This document shows positions 17,566 through 26,686 of a stretch of 53,662 bases of DNA, piece after piece. Source of the DNA: Enterobacterales bacterium (GTDB taxonomy: Bacteria; Pseudomonadota; Gammaproteobacteria; Enterobacterales; Enterobacteriaceae). Each line of letters begins with the position of its first letter. Position 1 is the first letter of the stretch. The translations under genes and the position numbers were made by a program. Under the pieces are notes generated by a model. The model was not told the DNA's origin and did no database searches. It saw nothing but the letters and a program-made list of their open reading frames with translations. Where the stretch lies: the NCBI GenBank assembly GCA_015654745.1, contig JAATGH010000353.1, positions 1 to 53,662 of the forward strand, written 5' to 3'.

Positions 17566-18735
17566 ATGAGAGAAGCAGTCATAGTATCGGCGGTGCGTAC
17601 CCCGATCGGTAAATGTCGCGGTGTGTTGGCTCCCGTGCCGGCGCATATTTTGGGCGCATTGGTGGTTAAGGAAGCGGTAAAACGCGCCAACATCGAACCG
17701 GAAACCATAGATGACGTTATTTTCGCCAATCTTATGAATAACGAAATCAATAATATGGGCCGGATGGTGGCACTGGAAGCCGGCTTGCCGGTATCGGTGC
17801 CGGGGATCACGCTTGACCGCCAATGCGCCGCATCGTTGAACGCCCTGGCATACGGCGCCATCCAGATTATGGCCGGTTTCGCCGACGTGATTGTCGCCGG
17901 CGGGGTGGAAAGCGACTCGCGCCGTACCTGGTCGTTGGAAAAAACCGATAACGCCTATTCAGTAGTCCCGCCACGGTTTGTCGATATCCATACCTCTCCG
18001 GATAGCTTGGGCAACCCGCCTATGGGTATTACGGCGGAAAATATCGCCGCCAAATACAGGATTACCCGCCGGCAGCTTGATGAATTTGCATTGCGTAGCC
18101 ATAGGTTGGCCAGCGTAGCCTGGCAGGCGGGCCGTTTCGACGAGCAGGTGGTGCCGGTGCCGATAACCGATAAAAAGGGCCGGACGAGCACGGTATCGAT
18201 GGATGAAGCGCTGCGCGCCGACTGTTCCCTGGAGGCGTTGGGCTCCTTGCGCCCTAGCTTCAAACCAGACGGTGTGGTGACCGCGGGTAATAGCTCCCCC
18301 ATGAGCGATGGCGCGGGGGCGCTGGTCATCATGGAGCGCTCGCTGGCGCAAAAACAGGGACGGGAGATCTTAGGGGTATTTCGGGGCTACGCGGCGGCAG
18401 GCGTTGATCCCAATCTGATGGGACTGGGGCCCATACCCGCAACCGCCAAGCTACTCAAGCAGACGGGGTATCGGGTTAATGAAATTGATTTATGGGAATT
18501 AAACGAGGCCTTCGCGTCTAAATCCTTGGCCTGCATCCATGAAATCGGCATGGATCCCGCACGGGTTAATCCCAACGGAGGGGCTATCGCACTGGGGCAC
18601 CCGCTGGCCGGGACCGGAGCGATTCTTGTCGCCAAAACCCTGTACGAAATGAAACGCCGCAGTCTGGACAAAGCCGTGATCACATTTTGTGTCGGCGGCG
18701 GCCAAGGTGTCGCGGTATTGCTGACGAGGAATTAA
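17566..18735 (+). CDS. Thiolase (acetyl-CoA acetyltransferase family)
   Basis: I choose the ATG at 17566 because AGAGGG lies five nt before it; a GTG six nt upstream is too close. The 389-residue protein has nucleophile C87 (LDRQCAASLNAL), the [18 protein letters not shown] His motif and the C-terminal Cys in FCVGGGQGVAV. It should cleave a beta-ketoacyl-CoA, such as acetoacetyl-CoA, to acetyl-CoA. It lies 58 nt after the BKACE gene and two nt before CoA-transferase A, firmly in the operon. Confidence 0.9.
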   Translation: MREAVIVSAVRTPIGKCRGVLAPVPAHILGALVVKEAVKRANIEPETIDDVIFANLMNNEINNMGRMVALEAGLPVSVPGITLDRQCAASLNALAYGAIQIMAGFADVIVAGGVESDSRRTWSLEKTDNAYSVVPPRFVDIHTSPDSLGNPPMGITAENIAAKYRITRRQLDEFALRSHRLASVAWQAGRFDEQVVPVPITDKKGRTSTVSMDEALRADCSLEALGSLRPSFKPDGVVTAGNSSPMSDGAGALVIMERSLAQKQGREILGVFRGYAAAGVDPNLMGLGPIPATAKLLKQTGYRVNEIDLWELNEAFASKSLACIHEIGMDPARVNPNGGAIALGHPLAGTGAILVAKTLYEMKRRSLDKAVITFCVGGGQGVAVLLTRN

Positions 18736-18737
18736 TT

Positions 18738-19406
18738 ATGTCGGGAAAATTTGCGTTATCCGATGAGATCACCGCTTTGTTTAAAGATGGACAGACCCTG
18801 ATCTGCGGGGGATTTGCCAATTGTGGTGTGCCCAATCGCCTTATCCAGTGCGTGATCGATAGCGGCGCCAGGCATTTTACATTGATTAGCAATGATTCGG
18901 GGGATGCGGATCTGACCACCGGACGGCTGATCCACTGTGGACTGGTGGACAAGCTGATCGCTTCACATATTGGCCGCAACACTGAAACTGTCGCGCTGGT
19001 GGCCGCCGGTAAAATCGAACTTGAATTGGTACCGCAAGGGAGCCTGGCGGAACGTATCCGCTGCGGTGGTTCGGGGCTGGGCGGTGTGCTGACCAAAACC
19101 GGGATCGGCACGGTGGTCGAGGTGGGTAAACAGACGGTAACGATCGATGGCGAACTGTTTTTAGTGGAAACCGCGCTACGGGCGGATATCGCCCTGGTAA
19201 GGGCCCGTACCGCCGATCCGCTGGGCAATCTGACCTACCGCGGCACGATGCGCAACTTTAATCCCCTGATGGCCAAGGCGGGGCAAATAACGCTGGTGGA
19301 TGCGGATATGCTGGTGGATATCGATGAAATGGGCATTGATCGCATCGTCACCCCCGGCGTGTATGTGGACAAGATCCTGAACAATGGAGGACATCATTAT
19401 GAATGA
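18738..19406 (+). CDS. 3-oxoacid CoA-transferase subunit A
   Basis: The start at 18738 has GAGGAATT before it. The 222-residue protein matches AtoD/ScoA/PcaI-type subunits (QTLICGGFANCGVPNRLI, GGSGLGGVLTKTGIGT and EMGIDRIVTPGVYVD). With subunit B it moves CoA from an acyl-CoA donor to acetoacetate or another 3-oxoacid. The end overlaps subunit B by 8 nt. Confidence 0.9.
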   Translation: MSGKFALSDEITALFKDGQTLICGGFANCGVPNRLIQCVIDSGARHFTLISNDSGDADLTTGRLIHCGLVDKLIASHIGRNTETVALVAAGKIELELVPQGSLAERIRCGGSGLGGVLTKTGIGTVVEVGKQTVTIDGELFLVETALRADIALVRARTADPLGNLTYRGTMRNFNPLMAKAGQITLVDADMLVDIDEMGIDRIVTPGVYVDKILNNGGHHYE

Positions 19407-20043
19407 CCGTATCAGGATAGCGAAACGCGCAGCCGCCTATTTTGCCGCCGGCGACGTAGTCAATCTGGGAATCGGTATCCCCAGCCTTTGCAGCGACTTT
19501 GCCGTGCCAGGCGTGATGTTTCATACCGAAAACGGCTTGGTGGGCATGGGACCTTTGGTGTCGGGACCTTTGGCCGTGGAGGGGTTTTCCAATGCCACCG
19601 CTATGCGCTTTGCGCCGGTACCGGGCGCCAGCGCTTTTGACAGCGCCGAATCCTTCGCTTTGGTGCGTTCCGGCAAGCTGGCCGGCTCGGTGCTGGGCGC
19701 GCTGCAGGTGGCGGAGAATGGCGACCTGGCCAATTGGGCTCAACCCGGCCGGGTATTTGGCATGGGGGGGGCCATGGATCTGGTGAACGGCGCCCGCCAG
19801 GTCATTATCACCATGGAGCTCCGCACCAAACAGGGTGAGCCCAAAATCGTCAGGTCGTGCAGTTACCCGTTAACGGGCAAGAGCTGTGTCGATCATATCG
19901 TGACCGAGCAGTGCGTCATCGACGTCACGCGCGATGGTCTGGTGTTGGTGGAATTGCTGGACGGGCTGACGCCCGAGGACATTCAGCGCCAGATTGAACC
20001 CCGATTACTCATCGCCGAGAAACTGAAAGTACTGGAACGATAG
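19399..20043 (+). CDS. 3-oxoacid CoA-transferase subunit B
   Basis: The ATG at 19399 follows GGAGGA and gives 214 residues, the usual length for AtoA/ScoB/PcaJ. The catalytic glutamate is E44 in HTENGLVGMGPL. It pairs with subunit A to activate acetoacetate left by the BKACE step, using the acyl-CoA made there as CoA donor. Thiolase can then split acetoacetyl-CoA. This closed logic is inference from gene order. Confidence 0.9.
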   Translation: MNDRIRIAKRAAAYFAAGDVVNLGIGIPSLCSDFAVPGVMFHTENGLVGMGPLVSGPLAVEGFSNATAMRFAPVPGASAFDSAESFALVRSGKLAGSVLGALQVAENGDLANWAQPGRVFGMGGAMDLVNGARQVIITMELRTKQGEPKIVRSCSYPLTGKSCVDHIVTEQCVIDVTRDGLVLVELLDGLTPEDIQRQIEPRLLIAEKLKVLER

Positions 20044-20062
20044 ATCGCGGGAGACATGAAAA

Positions 20063-20230
20063 ATGTACGGTATTTTTAGCCTGTTTGCCGTCGAATTTTT
20101 GCTGATGATGGGACGTTGGCCGAAGACGCCGTCCCGTCTGCGCCATAGACCGCTTGCTCAACTGTTGGAAAACATGTTGATCATCCCCGATAAACCCACG
20201 ATGCGGAACCAGGCGGGGCCCAGTAGTTAG
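20063..20230 (+). CDS. Possible 55-residue small protein upstream of the MFS gene
   Basis: An open frame begins with a GGGAGA-type site 8 nt or more upstream. It has a hydrophobic start (MYGIFSLFAVEFLLMMGRW) and ends with TAG. It is in the same frame as the MFS gene that starts 22 nt later, and that MFS gene lacks its own ribosome-binding site. It could be a leader peptide that couples translation, or chance. I recognise no family. Confidence 0.25.
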   Translation: MYGIFSLFAVEFLLMMGRWPKTPSRLRHRPLAQLLENMLIIPDKPTMRNQAGPSS

Positions 20231-20251
20231 GGCGCTGCCCAGCCGTGCACA

Positions 20252-21613
20252 ATGAGTATCATTATTATGAATGGGCAAGAAACCAAACAAGAATTGCGTC
20301 TGGACGCTGCCGTGCAGGCTACGGCGCACGACGATCATCTTTCCGCGACCAAAAGCAGCTTTGGCCCGCATGGCTGGACCATTATTTTTTTCCAGGCGCT
20401 GATGTTCTGGCTTGCCGCCGGCTCCGTAACCCACGGACTGAATGTTATATTGCCGGCGCTTTCCAAAACGTTTCAACTGGATTACAACGCATTGCTGGCA
20501 CTGGCGACGCCGGCTTCCTGGGCGTCGATTGTGGCAGGACCGGTTTGCGCCAAATTTTGTGAAAAGTGCGGACCCAAATTTAATATTATTTTCTGCCTGA
20601 TCGCCTGTGGCCTGTGTTTTGGCCTGTTGGGTTACTGGGGTACGCTGACGGGCTTTACCCTGTTGTTTGCCGGGGTGTGCTTTTTCGGCACCGGTTTCGC
20701 TTATGTCGGCGGCACCGCTTTGGTCGCGAACTGGTTTATCCGTAAACAGGGACTGGCGCTGGGCTGGTGCACCATGGGACAGACTTTTTCCAGCGCGTTT
20801 TTTGTGCCGGTACTGGCGGGGTTGTTTTCATTACTGGGCGTGCATAACGGTTTTTGGGGCATATCGCTATTAATGTTTGTCACCGCGGTGTTGGTGGCGA
20901 TTTTCGCCGCCAACAAGCCGGAAGATGTTGGGTGCGCGCCGGATAACGCGCCGATCACCGCCCAAGAGCTGGCCGAACGGGCGATCGAACATAAAGCCTA
21001 TATTTGTCCGGTGACCACCGGTCAGTTGCTGCGCATGAAAGACGTATGGTTCATGGGCATCGCCACCGGCGGCATCTATATCATGCTGGTCGGGGTGGTC
21101 AGTCAGATGGTTCCGCGGTTGATGGGAATGGGCTATGGACTGAGCACCGCCATTTTTTATATGACCGTCTCGGCATTGTTTGGCACCTTTGGCGCCTATG
21201 GTTGGGGGTGGCTCAATCAAAAAGTCGGGATTAAGGCGGCGATCATGATTTACACCTTATGGTGGATGGTATCCGTAGTCATTAATATTTTCCAATATAA
21301 TGCTTTGACCCTGTGGGTCTCCTTGCTAATGATCGGTTTTAGCCTGGCGGGCGCCACAAATTTAAGCACCGCGCTTATTGCCACCAAGTTTCCCCGCCGG
21401 ACCTATATTCGGGCCATCGGCATCATCGCGCCTATCCAGTCTATCGTGCGCTGTTTTGCCTTTTCAATTCTGGCCATTGGCTTAACCTATTTAGGTGGCT
21501 ATATCGGTGCTTATATTTTGCTGGTGTGTGTCGGCGCCCTGACGCTGTTGTTGCTGTGGCGAACTGATATTACGCCGATTGAGGCGACATCAGCCCATAT
21601 CGCGAGAAATTAA
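20252..21613 (+). CDS. MFS transporter
   Basis: The protein has about 453 residues and twelve predicted membrane segments, starting after a polar N-terminus near WTIIFFQALMFWLAAG. GPVCAKFCEKCGPK sits in the conserved loop 2-3 region and NQKVGIKAA in the matching loop of the second half. There is no Shine-Dalgarno before either the ATG at 20252 or that at 20267, so the exact start is uncertain. It lies within the BKACE-thiolase-CoA-transferase run and probably imports its substrate across the inner membrane. Some features recall oxalate/formate-antiporter-like carriers. Confidence 0.82.
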   Translation: MSIIIMNGQETKQELRLDAAVQATAHDDHLSATKSSFGPHGWTIIFFQALMFWLAAGSVTHGLNVILPALSKTFQLDYNALLALATPASWASIVAGPVCAKFCEKCGPKFNIIFCLIACGLCFGLLGYWGTLTGFTLLFAGVCFFGTGFAYVGGTALVANWFIRKQGLALGWCTMGQTFSSAFFVPVLAGLFSLLGVHNGFWGISLLMFVTAVLVAIFAANKPEDVGCAPDNAPITAQELAERAIEHKAYICPVTTGQLLRMKDVWFMGIATGGIYIMLVGVVSQMVPRLMGMGYGLSTAIFYMTVSALFGTFGAYGWGWLNQKVGIKAAIMIYTLWWMVSVVINIFQYNALTLWVSLLMIGFSLAGATNLSTALIATKFPRRTYIRAIGIIAPIQSIVRCFAFSILAIGLTYLGGYIGAYILLVCVGALTLLLLWRTDITPIEATSAHIARN

Positions 21614-21824
21614 TACTATTGATAAGTTAATACACTATTTTTTACACGGTAAAACGCTATTCGCTTTCGCAACTCATATTTCAAATGTAGTTAATTAATC
21701 ATATCGCTGCTGGCGCGAATAAGATAACTACGGTTTTTTGCATGATTATATTATCAAGATCGGCACTACAGCCTGGCTGACATTATTTCGTTTTACTGAT
21801 GAAAATAATCCTTTGGGGAATATT

Positions 21825-22811
21825 ATGACATCTTTTACTTTAAGCAGAATAGGGCAACTGACTTTTTACCGTGACATGTGTACTCTACTATTATTATTGA
21901 TGGGGTCGGCTTATGCCGCTGAAGGCATAGGCCCGCTACAGCCGGGTGCGACCACCGGCAATGCGGCGGGATTGCTGCCGCCTCCCGGGCTCTATTTTTC
22001 CGGTGATGCCGACTTTGAAACCGGCTATGTAAAAAATGGATCCGGTGATACCGCCAAAACGCCGGCCGAACAAAAAATCAAAGCCAGTAACTGGGCTCAA
22101 GTCGCATCGCTGCTATGGGTACCCGGCTGGGATGTTTTTGGCGCGCGCTATGCCATGGCGATCGCCCAGCCGTATAAATTCCAGCGTACCCGTATCGACG
22201 GTAATGGCGAACAGACTATTACCACCAGCAACGGGATAGTGAATACCACTCTCCTGCCGGTCATGCTTTCCTGGGATTTGGGCGACGGGTTCCACCTGGG
22301 CAGCGGTCTGGCCATTGTTTTACCGAACGGCAAATTCGATTATTCGTTAAATACCGAGACGGGGCTGAATACCAAGGCGGCAACCACCATCGGCAATCAC
22401 TATTGGACCATCGAACCCAATATTGCGCTAACCTATCTGTATCAGGATTGGGCGTTTACCATGAATAATATTTTTGACTTTAACACAACTAATCATACAA
22501 CAGAATATTCAAGTGGTAATACTTATTATCTCGATCTGACTGCGGCGAAACATATAGGTGATTTTACCATCGGACTGATTGGTAATTATATTCAGCAAGT
22601 GTCAGATGATAAAATAAACGGACGTTCCGTCGATGCGGTGGATGGGTTTTATTCTGCCGGAAATAAAGTGCAGCATGCCAGTATTGGGCCGATGCTAGGC
22701 TATAACTTCGGTTCTTTTAGCATGACGGCTCGGGTATTGTTGCCAATTTATACGGAGAATGATTGTGGCTGTTCTTTTTTTCATATAGGCATTCAAATTC
22801 CGATTAAATAG
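21825..22811 (+). CDS. Outer-membrane beta-barrel protein, SphA/MetA-pathway porin-like
   Basis: The ATG at 21825 follows GGGGAA. The 328-residue product has a signal sequence ending near AYA (residues 29-31), then alternating strands (LYFSGDADFETGYVKNG and YRYAMAIAQPYKF-like segments), consistent with the MetA-pathway phenol-degradation porin-like family. These are proposed outer-membrane channels for hydrophobic or aromatic compounds. It follows the MFS carrier by 211 bp and precedes a thiolase, so it may form the outer-membrane step of uptake. AT-richer stretches in the second half differ from neighbours. Confidence 0.75.
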   Translation: MTSFTLSRIGQLTFYRDMCTLLLLLMGSAYAAEGIGPLQPGATTGNAAGLLPPPGLYFSGDADFETGYVKNGSGDTAKTPAEQKIKASNWAQVASLLWVPGWDVFGARYAMAIAQPYKFQRTRIDGNGEQTITTSNGIVNTTLLPVMLSWDLGDGFHLGSGLAIVLPNGKFDYSLNTETGLNTKAATTIGNHYWTIEPNIALTYLYQDWAFTMNNIFDFNTTNHTTEYSSGNTYYLDLTAAKHIGDFTIGLIGNYIQQVSDDKINGRSVDAVDGFYSAGNKVQHASIGPMLGYNFGSFSMTARVLLPIYTENDCGCSFFHIGIQIPIK

Positions 22812-22975
22812 CCAAATCGAACGCTTTAAGTAAATCAACGTCTCTGGAATCTTTGCTTAATTCATTGGGCAAGGATTTATTCTGATTAGGCTCGCTTCCC
22901 TCATTGACCGCTAGCGGTACTCGCGAGCCATGCGGGAAACCGCCTAATCAACATCAGCGTAAGCAAGAGGTTAAT

Positions 22976-24154
22976 ATGAGTGCAATAGTGATTGCCAGTG
23001 CGGTTCGCACCGCCATCGGCAGTTTTGGCGGCGGACTGGCCGCGATGGGAGCCCCCGAACTGGGGGCGCTGGTGGCGCGTGAAAGTATCAAACGCGCCGG
23101 TATCTCACCCGATAATATTGATGAAGTCTTGCTGGGTAATGTTCTGCAGGCGGGTTTGGGGCAAAATCCGGCCCGTCAGGCTATGCTGCATGCCGGTATT
23201 AATCAAACTACCCCGGCGGCTACCCTGAACGTCGTCTGCGGCTCCGGTTTAAAAAGCGTGATTCTCGCCGCCCAGATCATCGCGGCCGGCGATGCGCAAA
23301 TTGTGTTGGCCGGCGGTATGGAAAATATGTCGGCGGCCCCCTATTTGCTGGATAAAGCCCGCTGGGGATACCGGATGGGGGAAGGCAAGATTATCGACAG
23401 CATGGTGCATGATGGCCTGTTTTGCAGCCTGAATCAGTATCATATGGGCATCACGGCGGAAAATGTCGCCACGCGCTACCACATAAGTCGCCTGGAGCAG
23501 GACCAGATCGCCCTGCGTTCACAGCAGCGGGCGATGGCGGCTATTGGCAGCGGAGCGTTCCGTGATGAAATTCTCCCGGTGATCCTGCACGGCAAAAAAG
23601 GGGATATTATTTTTGACACGGATGAGCATCCCCGCGGCGACGTCACCGCCGAAGGCCTGGCGAAGCTGCGTCCGGCGTTTACCCCGCAGGGTAGCGTTAC
23701 GGCCGGCAATGCCTCCGGTATTAACGATGGCGCGGCCGCATTGGTGGTCATGAGTGAAGCCAAAGCGCTGTCGCTGGGCATTCGGCCGCTGGCGCGAATC
23801 CGGGGCTATGCGACCTGTGGCGTTGATCCGGCTTATATGGGCATCGGACCGGTACCGGCGGTACGCCGGGCGCTGCAAGCGGCTAAATTGAGTATCAGCG
23901 ACATTGAGTTAATCGAGGCTAATGAAGCTTTTGCCGCGCAGTTTGCCGCGGTTGGACATGAGCTGGGGCTGGATGAAGAAAAGACCAATGTGAACGGTGG
24001 CGCGATTGCGTTGGGTCATCCGATTGGCGCATCCGGCGCCAGGATTTTGGTCACATTACTTTATGCTCTGGCGGCCAGGAATAAAACCCTAGGTTTGGCG
24101 ACCCTGTGCGTCGGGGGTGGCCTGGGGGTGGCGATGGTGGTTGAGCGCGTTTAA
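22976..24154 (+). CDS. Acetyl-CoA acetyltransferase (thiolase), AtoB/PhaA-like
   Basis: The start at 22976 has AAGAGGTTAAT ahead of it. The 392 residues match biosynthetic-type thiolase length. Nucleophile C88 ([12 protein letters not shown]), His in [17 protein letters not shown] and Cys in [12 protein letters not shown] are all present. It is the second thiolase of the cluster and likely splits acetoacetyl-CoA, while the first may act on a different chain or branch. It follows the porin-like gene by 164 bp. Confidence 0.9.
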   Translation: MSAIVIASAVRTAIGSFGGGLAAMGAPELGALVARESIKRAGISPDNIDEVLLGNVLQAGLGQNPARQAMLHAGINQTTPAATLNVVCGSGLKSVILAAQIIAAGDAQIVLAGGMENMSAAPYLLDKARWGYRMGEGKIIDSMVHDGLFCSLNQYHMGITAENVATRYHISRLEQDQIALRSQQRAMAAIGSGAFRDEILPVILHGKKGDIIFDTDEHPRGDVTAEGLAKLRPAFTPQGSVTAGNASGINDGAAALVVMSEAKALSLGIRPLARIRGYATCGVDPAYMGIGPVPAVRRALQAAKLSISDIELIEANEAFAAQFAAVGHELGLDEEKTNVNGGAIALGHPIGASGARILVTLLYALAARNKTLGLATLCVGGGLGVAMVVERV

Positions 24155-24380
24155 TCCTGAGCGTTGCCGTTATGTGAGTGCCGGGGTTTGCCTTTTACCT
24201 TAGCAATTCCCGGCGCCGTGCTTTAACAATGGCTGATTAAGCTGCCCCACCCCTAGGGCGAATAAACCGGCTAGGGCACCGTGTTAAATCGCGGGGGTGC
24301 CGAGCCAGCCCTGTGCGCGGGCGAAGAGACGAAGAGAATAAACAGAAGCGCGGATGGGTATTGCGTGGCGACCCGAACCA

Positions 24381-24444
24381 TACCCTGAATAATTCAAGTT
24401 GCAGGACGGCCAACGCTCATGCAACTTGAAGTATGACTGGGATA
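24381..24444. repeat. Imperfect palindromic intergenic repeat
   Basis: TTCAAGTTGCA (24393-24403) and TGCAACTTGAA (24420-24430) are perfect 11-bp arms. Imperfect matching extends outward to about 24381 and 24444. The style, an AAGTTGCA stem with a TATGAC-type flank, recalls intergenic palindromic repeats scattered in Enterobacterales genomes. It lies in the 345-bp gap 24155-24499 between convergent genes and could act as a bidirectional terminator. No second copy occurs in this window. Confidence 0.55.
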
Positions 24445-24499
24445 TACACGTAAAGCCGGTATTGGCATGGATAGGGCGGCTGCCAATATCGGCAGGGGC

Positions 24500-25495
24500 T
24501 TATTTGATTTCGTCTTCTTCGTTGCCGCCGTTAACCCGCGGACGGATGACCTTGCCTTTTTTCTCAGCCGCTTTGACCAGCTCAGCTTCTTCTTTGGCCC
24601 AGTTCCAGTAGTTCACATCATGCGGCGAGTGTTCGGTCGCGGTCACGAACATTTCGGTGGCGAAGGCGTTGCGCAGCTCGCTGGCAATATCTTCCTTCCA
24701 CGCTTTACGCAATTGCTGGGTAGTGATGCGGCGAGTAACACGGGTGCCGGTACGCATGATGAGCTCGGCGATCTCCCATGCCCGCTGGTAGCAGGCTTCC
24801 GTATCAGGGCAAATTTCGTTGACCATGCCGAGGGCTAGCGCTTTGCGGGCAGTGATGATCTCACCCGTCAGCTCTGCATAGGCATATCTCTTGCGGCCCA
24901 TAAGTTCGCGCCACGCGATTTGAATACCGTCGCCGGGGACCATGTTGACCCGGAAGTGCATTTCGGTCGTCCAGGCATCTTCGGTGCACAGCGTAATATC
25001 ATTGAACAGTACCAGGTCGGTATGGAAGGCGGCGCCGTTCCAAACGCCAATGGTGGGCACTTCGACGTCAAAAACCTGGCCTTCTATGTCATTGGTACCG
25101 TCATAGTATTGGTACTCATACATCTTCCAGGCTTCCTGCGGCGCGGACGAGAACTCGGTGGCGGGCTGCCATTCGCCATGATCGTCTACACGGCCGATGC
25201 CTTTCATAAAGTCCTTGCCCGTACCGCCGAGAATGATGATTTCGTTATCCGGATCTCGACCGGCCCAATCGAAGAAGTAGTGAAGGGCCTGATGGGCGGG
25301 AGCGCCCCATTGCAGGCTGTCGCCATTGGTGTGGAGTCGGGCTTCCAGGATGCCATTTTTCCGCTTCATGGTGAAACAGTGTTTTAGCCTTTCCGAATAT
25401 TCCTCGAAGGGCATATGGGGAATGGTTCCCAGCTCTTTATGCGTCATTGATTTACGTTTGTCGTAATCAGAATCATAATTGGCTTTAATTGCCAT
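24500..25495 (-). CDS. Crotonase-superfamily hydrolase, 6-oxocamphor-hydrolase-like
   Basis: The 331-residue protein has a crotonase core (IIILGGTGKDF near 86-96, EVPTIGVWNGAAFHTDLVL near 145-163, MVPGDGIQIAW near 185-195). This resembles 6-oxocamphor hydrolase, which cleaves a carbon-carbon bond in cyclic beta-diketones, more than ordinary enoyl-CoA hydratases. H158, H180 and D189 are candidate catalytic residues; H180 and D189 keep the His-to-Asp spacing I recall for that enzyme. A non-homologous N-terminal extension and an acidic tail flank the core. AAGGAG precedes the ATG. It faces the second thiolase gene. Confidence 0.7.
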   Translation of the reverse strand: MAIKANYDSDYDKRKSMTHKELGTIPHMPFEEYSERLKHCFTMKRKNGILEARLHTNGDSLQWGAPAHQALHYFFDWAGRDPDNEIIILGGTGKDFMKGIGRVDDHGEWQPATEFSSAPQEAWKMYEYQYYDGTNDIEGQVFDVEVPTIGVWNGAAFHTDLVLFNDITLCTEDAWTTEMHFRVNMVPGDGIQIAWRELMGRKRYAYAELTGEIITARKALALGMVNEICPDTEACYQRAWEIAELIMRTGTRVTRRITTQQLRKAWKEDIASELRNAFATEMFVTATEHSPHDVNYWNWAKEEAELVKAAEKKGKVIRPRVNGGNEEDEIK

Positions 25496-25921
25496 GATGT
25501 ACTCCTTTATTTAAAATATATTGACTCCCACCAATATTCATCGGTAGAGGTATTTCTCTATCAAACCGGTCACCGGGTAGGTTTTGTATCCGTGGGGATA
25601 TAGTTAATACGTCACTGGTTTAATTTCCTGACCAGAAAAAGGTAGCATTGTCCAATAGGGGGGTGAAATTCTTTTTATCTTTTCAGTTATGCGGGTTCAG
25701 CATAACCGCGTAGGCCGTTTTAAAGGCGCTAATCTATAAACCTCGCCGTGATTAAATAGACTGGCCGTTAACCAGCAGCATAAGCTTATTTGCATCAAGC
25801 TCGATGGATTTACGTTGCGGGAGGGGGGCGTGAGAATTAAAAGGGGCCAGTTTCAATGCCGTTGAGGCTTGGAATTGGCCAGTCGGCGCGGTTGCATCCA
25901 GAAGAAGTATTCGAAACTTGA
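25496..25921. other. Intergenic region with inverted repeat
   Basis: This 426-bp gap upstream of the crotonase-like gene holds no credible gene. GTTATGC (25686-25692) and GCATAAC (25700-25706) form 7-bp arms around a 7-nt centre, a possible operator about 190 bp before that start. Confidence 0.3.
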
Positions 25922-26380
25922 TTACTGCTTGAGTCGGTTTTTCAACGCCTTTATCGCATTGCCCAGCAGGGGCACATGTTCATAGATCATTGCGCCCAAG
26001 TCATAGTAATCACGTTGGTATACGACCTGCTGGCCTGAGATTTTCACATGACTTATCCCATCGAGCTCAAGGGGGTCGCCGCTATCACATGCCGGGTGTG
26101 AATAGCTCATGCGCCAGAATAGAGTGGCTTCTTCGCCCACTATGAGCGTTTTATGGATATCCAGATGGCAATAATTCATTTTTATCAGCAGATGGCTGTA
26201 ATACTGCACTAATGCTTCTATCCCAGTGCGCTCGCTTAAGGGATTGATAAACACCACGTCTGAATGGTAAATCGCGGTTAATGTTGCCAGATGACTGTCA
26301 TCCAACTGGCGATAAAGCTCGATAAGCTGTTCAATGATTGTTGAATTGGGCGCCGCATTAGAAAGAGTATCGGTCATCAT
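25922..26380 (-). CDS. NTF2-fold/SnoaL-like protein
   Basis: The 152-residue protein shows the cone-shaped NTF2/SnoaL pattern: an N-terminal helix (IEQLIELYRQLDDSHLATLTAIY), then VVFINPLSERTGIEALVQYY and beta strands ending in VVYQRDYYDLGAMIYEHVPLLG. AGGGAA precedes twin ATGs, so the start is 26380 or 26377. Family members include isomerases, cyclases and small-ligand binders. I cannot assign a reaction. It is alone on the minus strand between the crotonase-like and EAL genes. Confidence 0.7.
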   Translation of the reverse strand: MMTDTLSNAAPNSTIIEQLIELYRQLDDSHLATLTAIYHSDVVFINPLSERTGIEALVQYYSHLLIKMNYCHLDIHKTLIVGEEATLFWRMSYSHPACDSGDPLELDGISHVKISGQQVVYQRDYYDLGAMIYEHVPLLGNAIKALKNRLKQ

Positions 26381-26686
26381 TTTTCCCTTTATTATGAATT
26401 ATGGGGGACAGGCAGTAGGGGAATTTACTCCGGTCTGCCTTGATTGATCCTGGCGCGAGATGCGGATGGTCTTAGGGGGGTTATCGTCAAGCCGGGGACT
26501 TAACTGTAGGCGAAAGGACAAAAGAGTGAAAATAAAAACAGTACCCAGGCACGTCAGCGGCGTCGTTCCCATCGCGTATCGGCGGCGCCACGCTAAAATG
26601 GGGGATGCCGGGCAGACCGGGTGATTTTCCGCCAGCCTGCCGTGTAGGTTGCCCGCCGCCGGCAAGGCGGCATCGGCCAGTGGGGA
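26381..26686. other. Intergenic region without recognisable feature
   Basis: This 306-bp gap follows the phosphodiesterase gene and precedes the NTF2-fold gene, both on the minus strand. I see no convincing gene, repeat or terminator in it. Confidence 0.4.

Noticed and set aside
20251-20266. AATGAGTATCATTATT resembling a Fur box
   Set aside because: It overlaps the MFS start codons and is part of the coding region; similarity may come from the AT-rich start, and nothing else in the operon suggests iron control.
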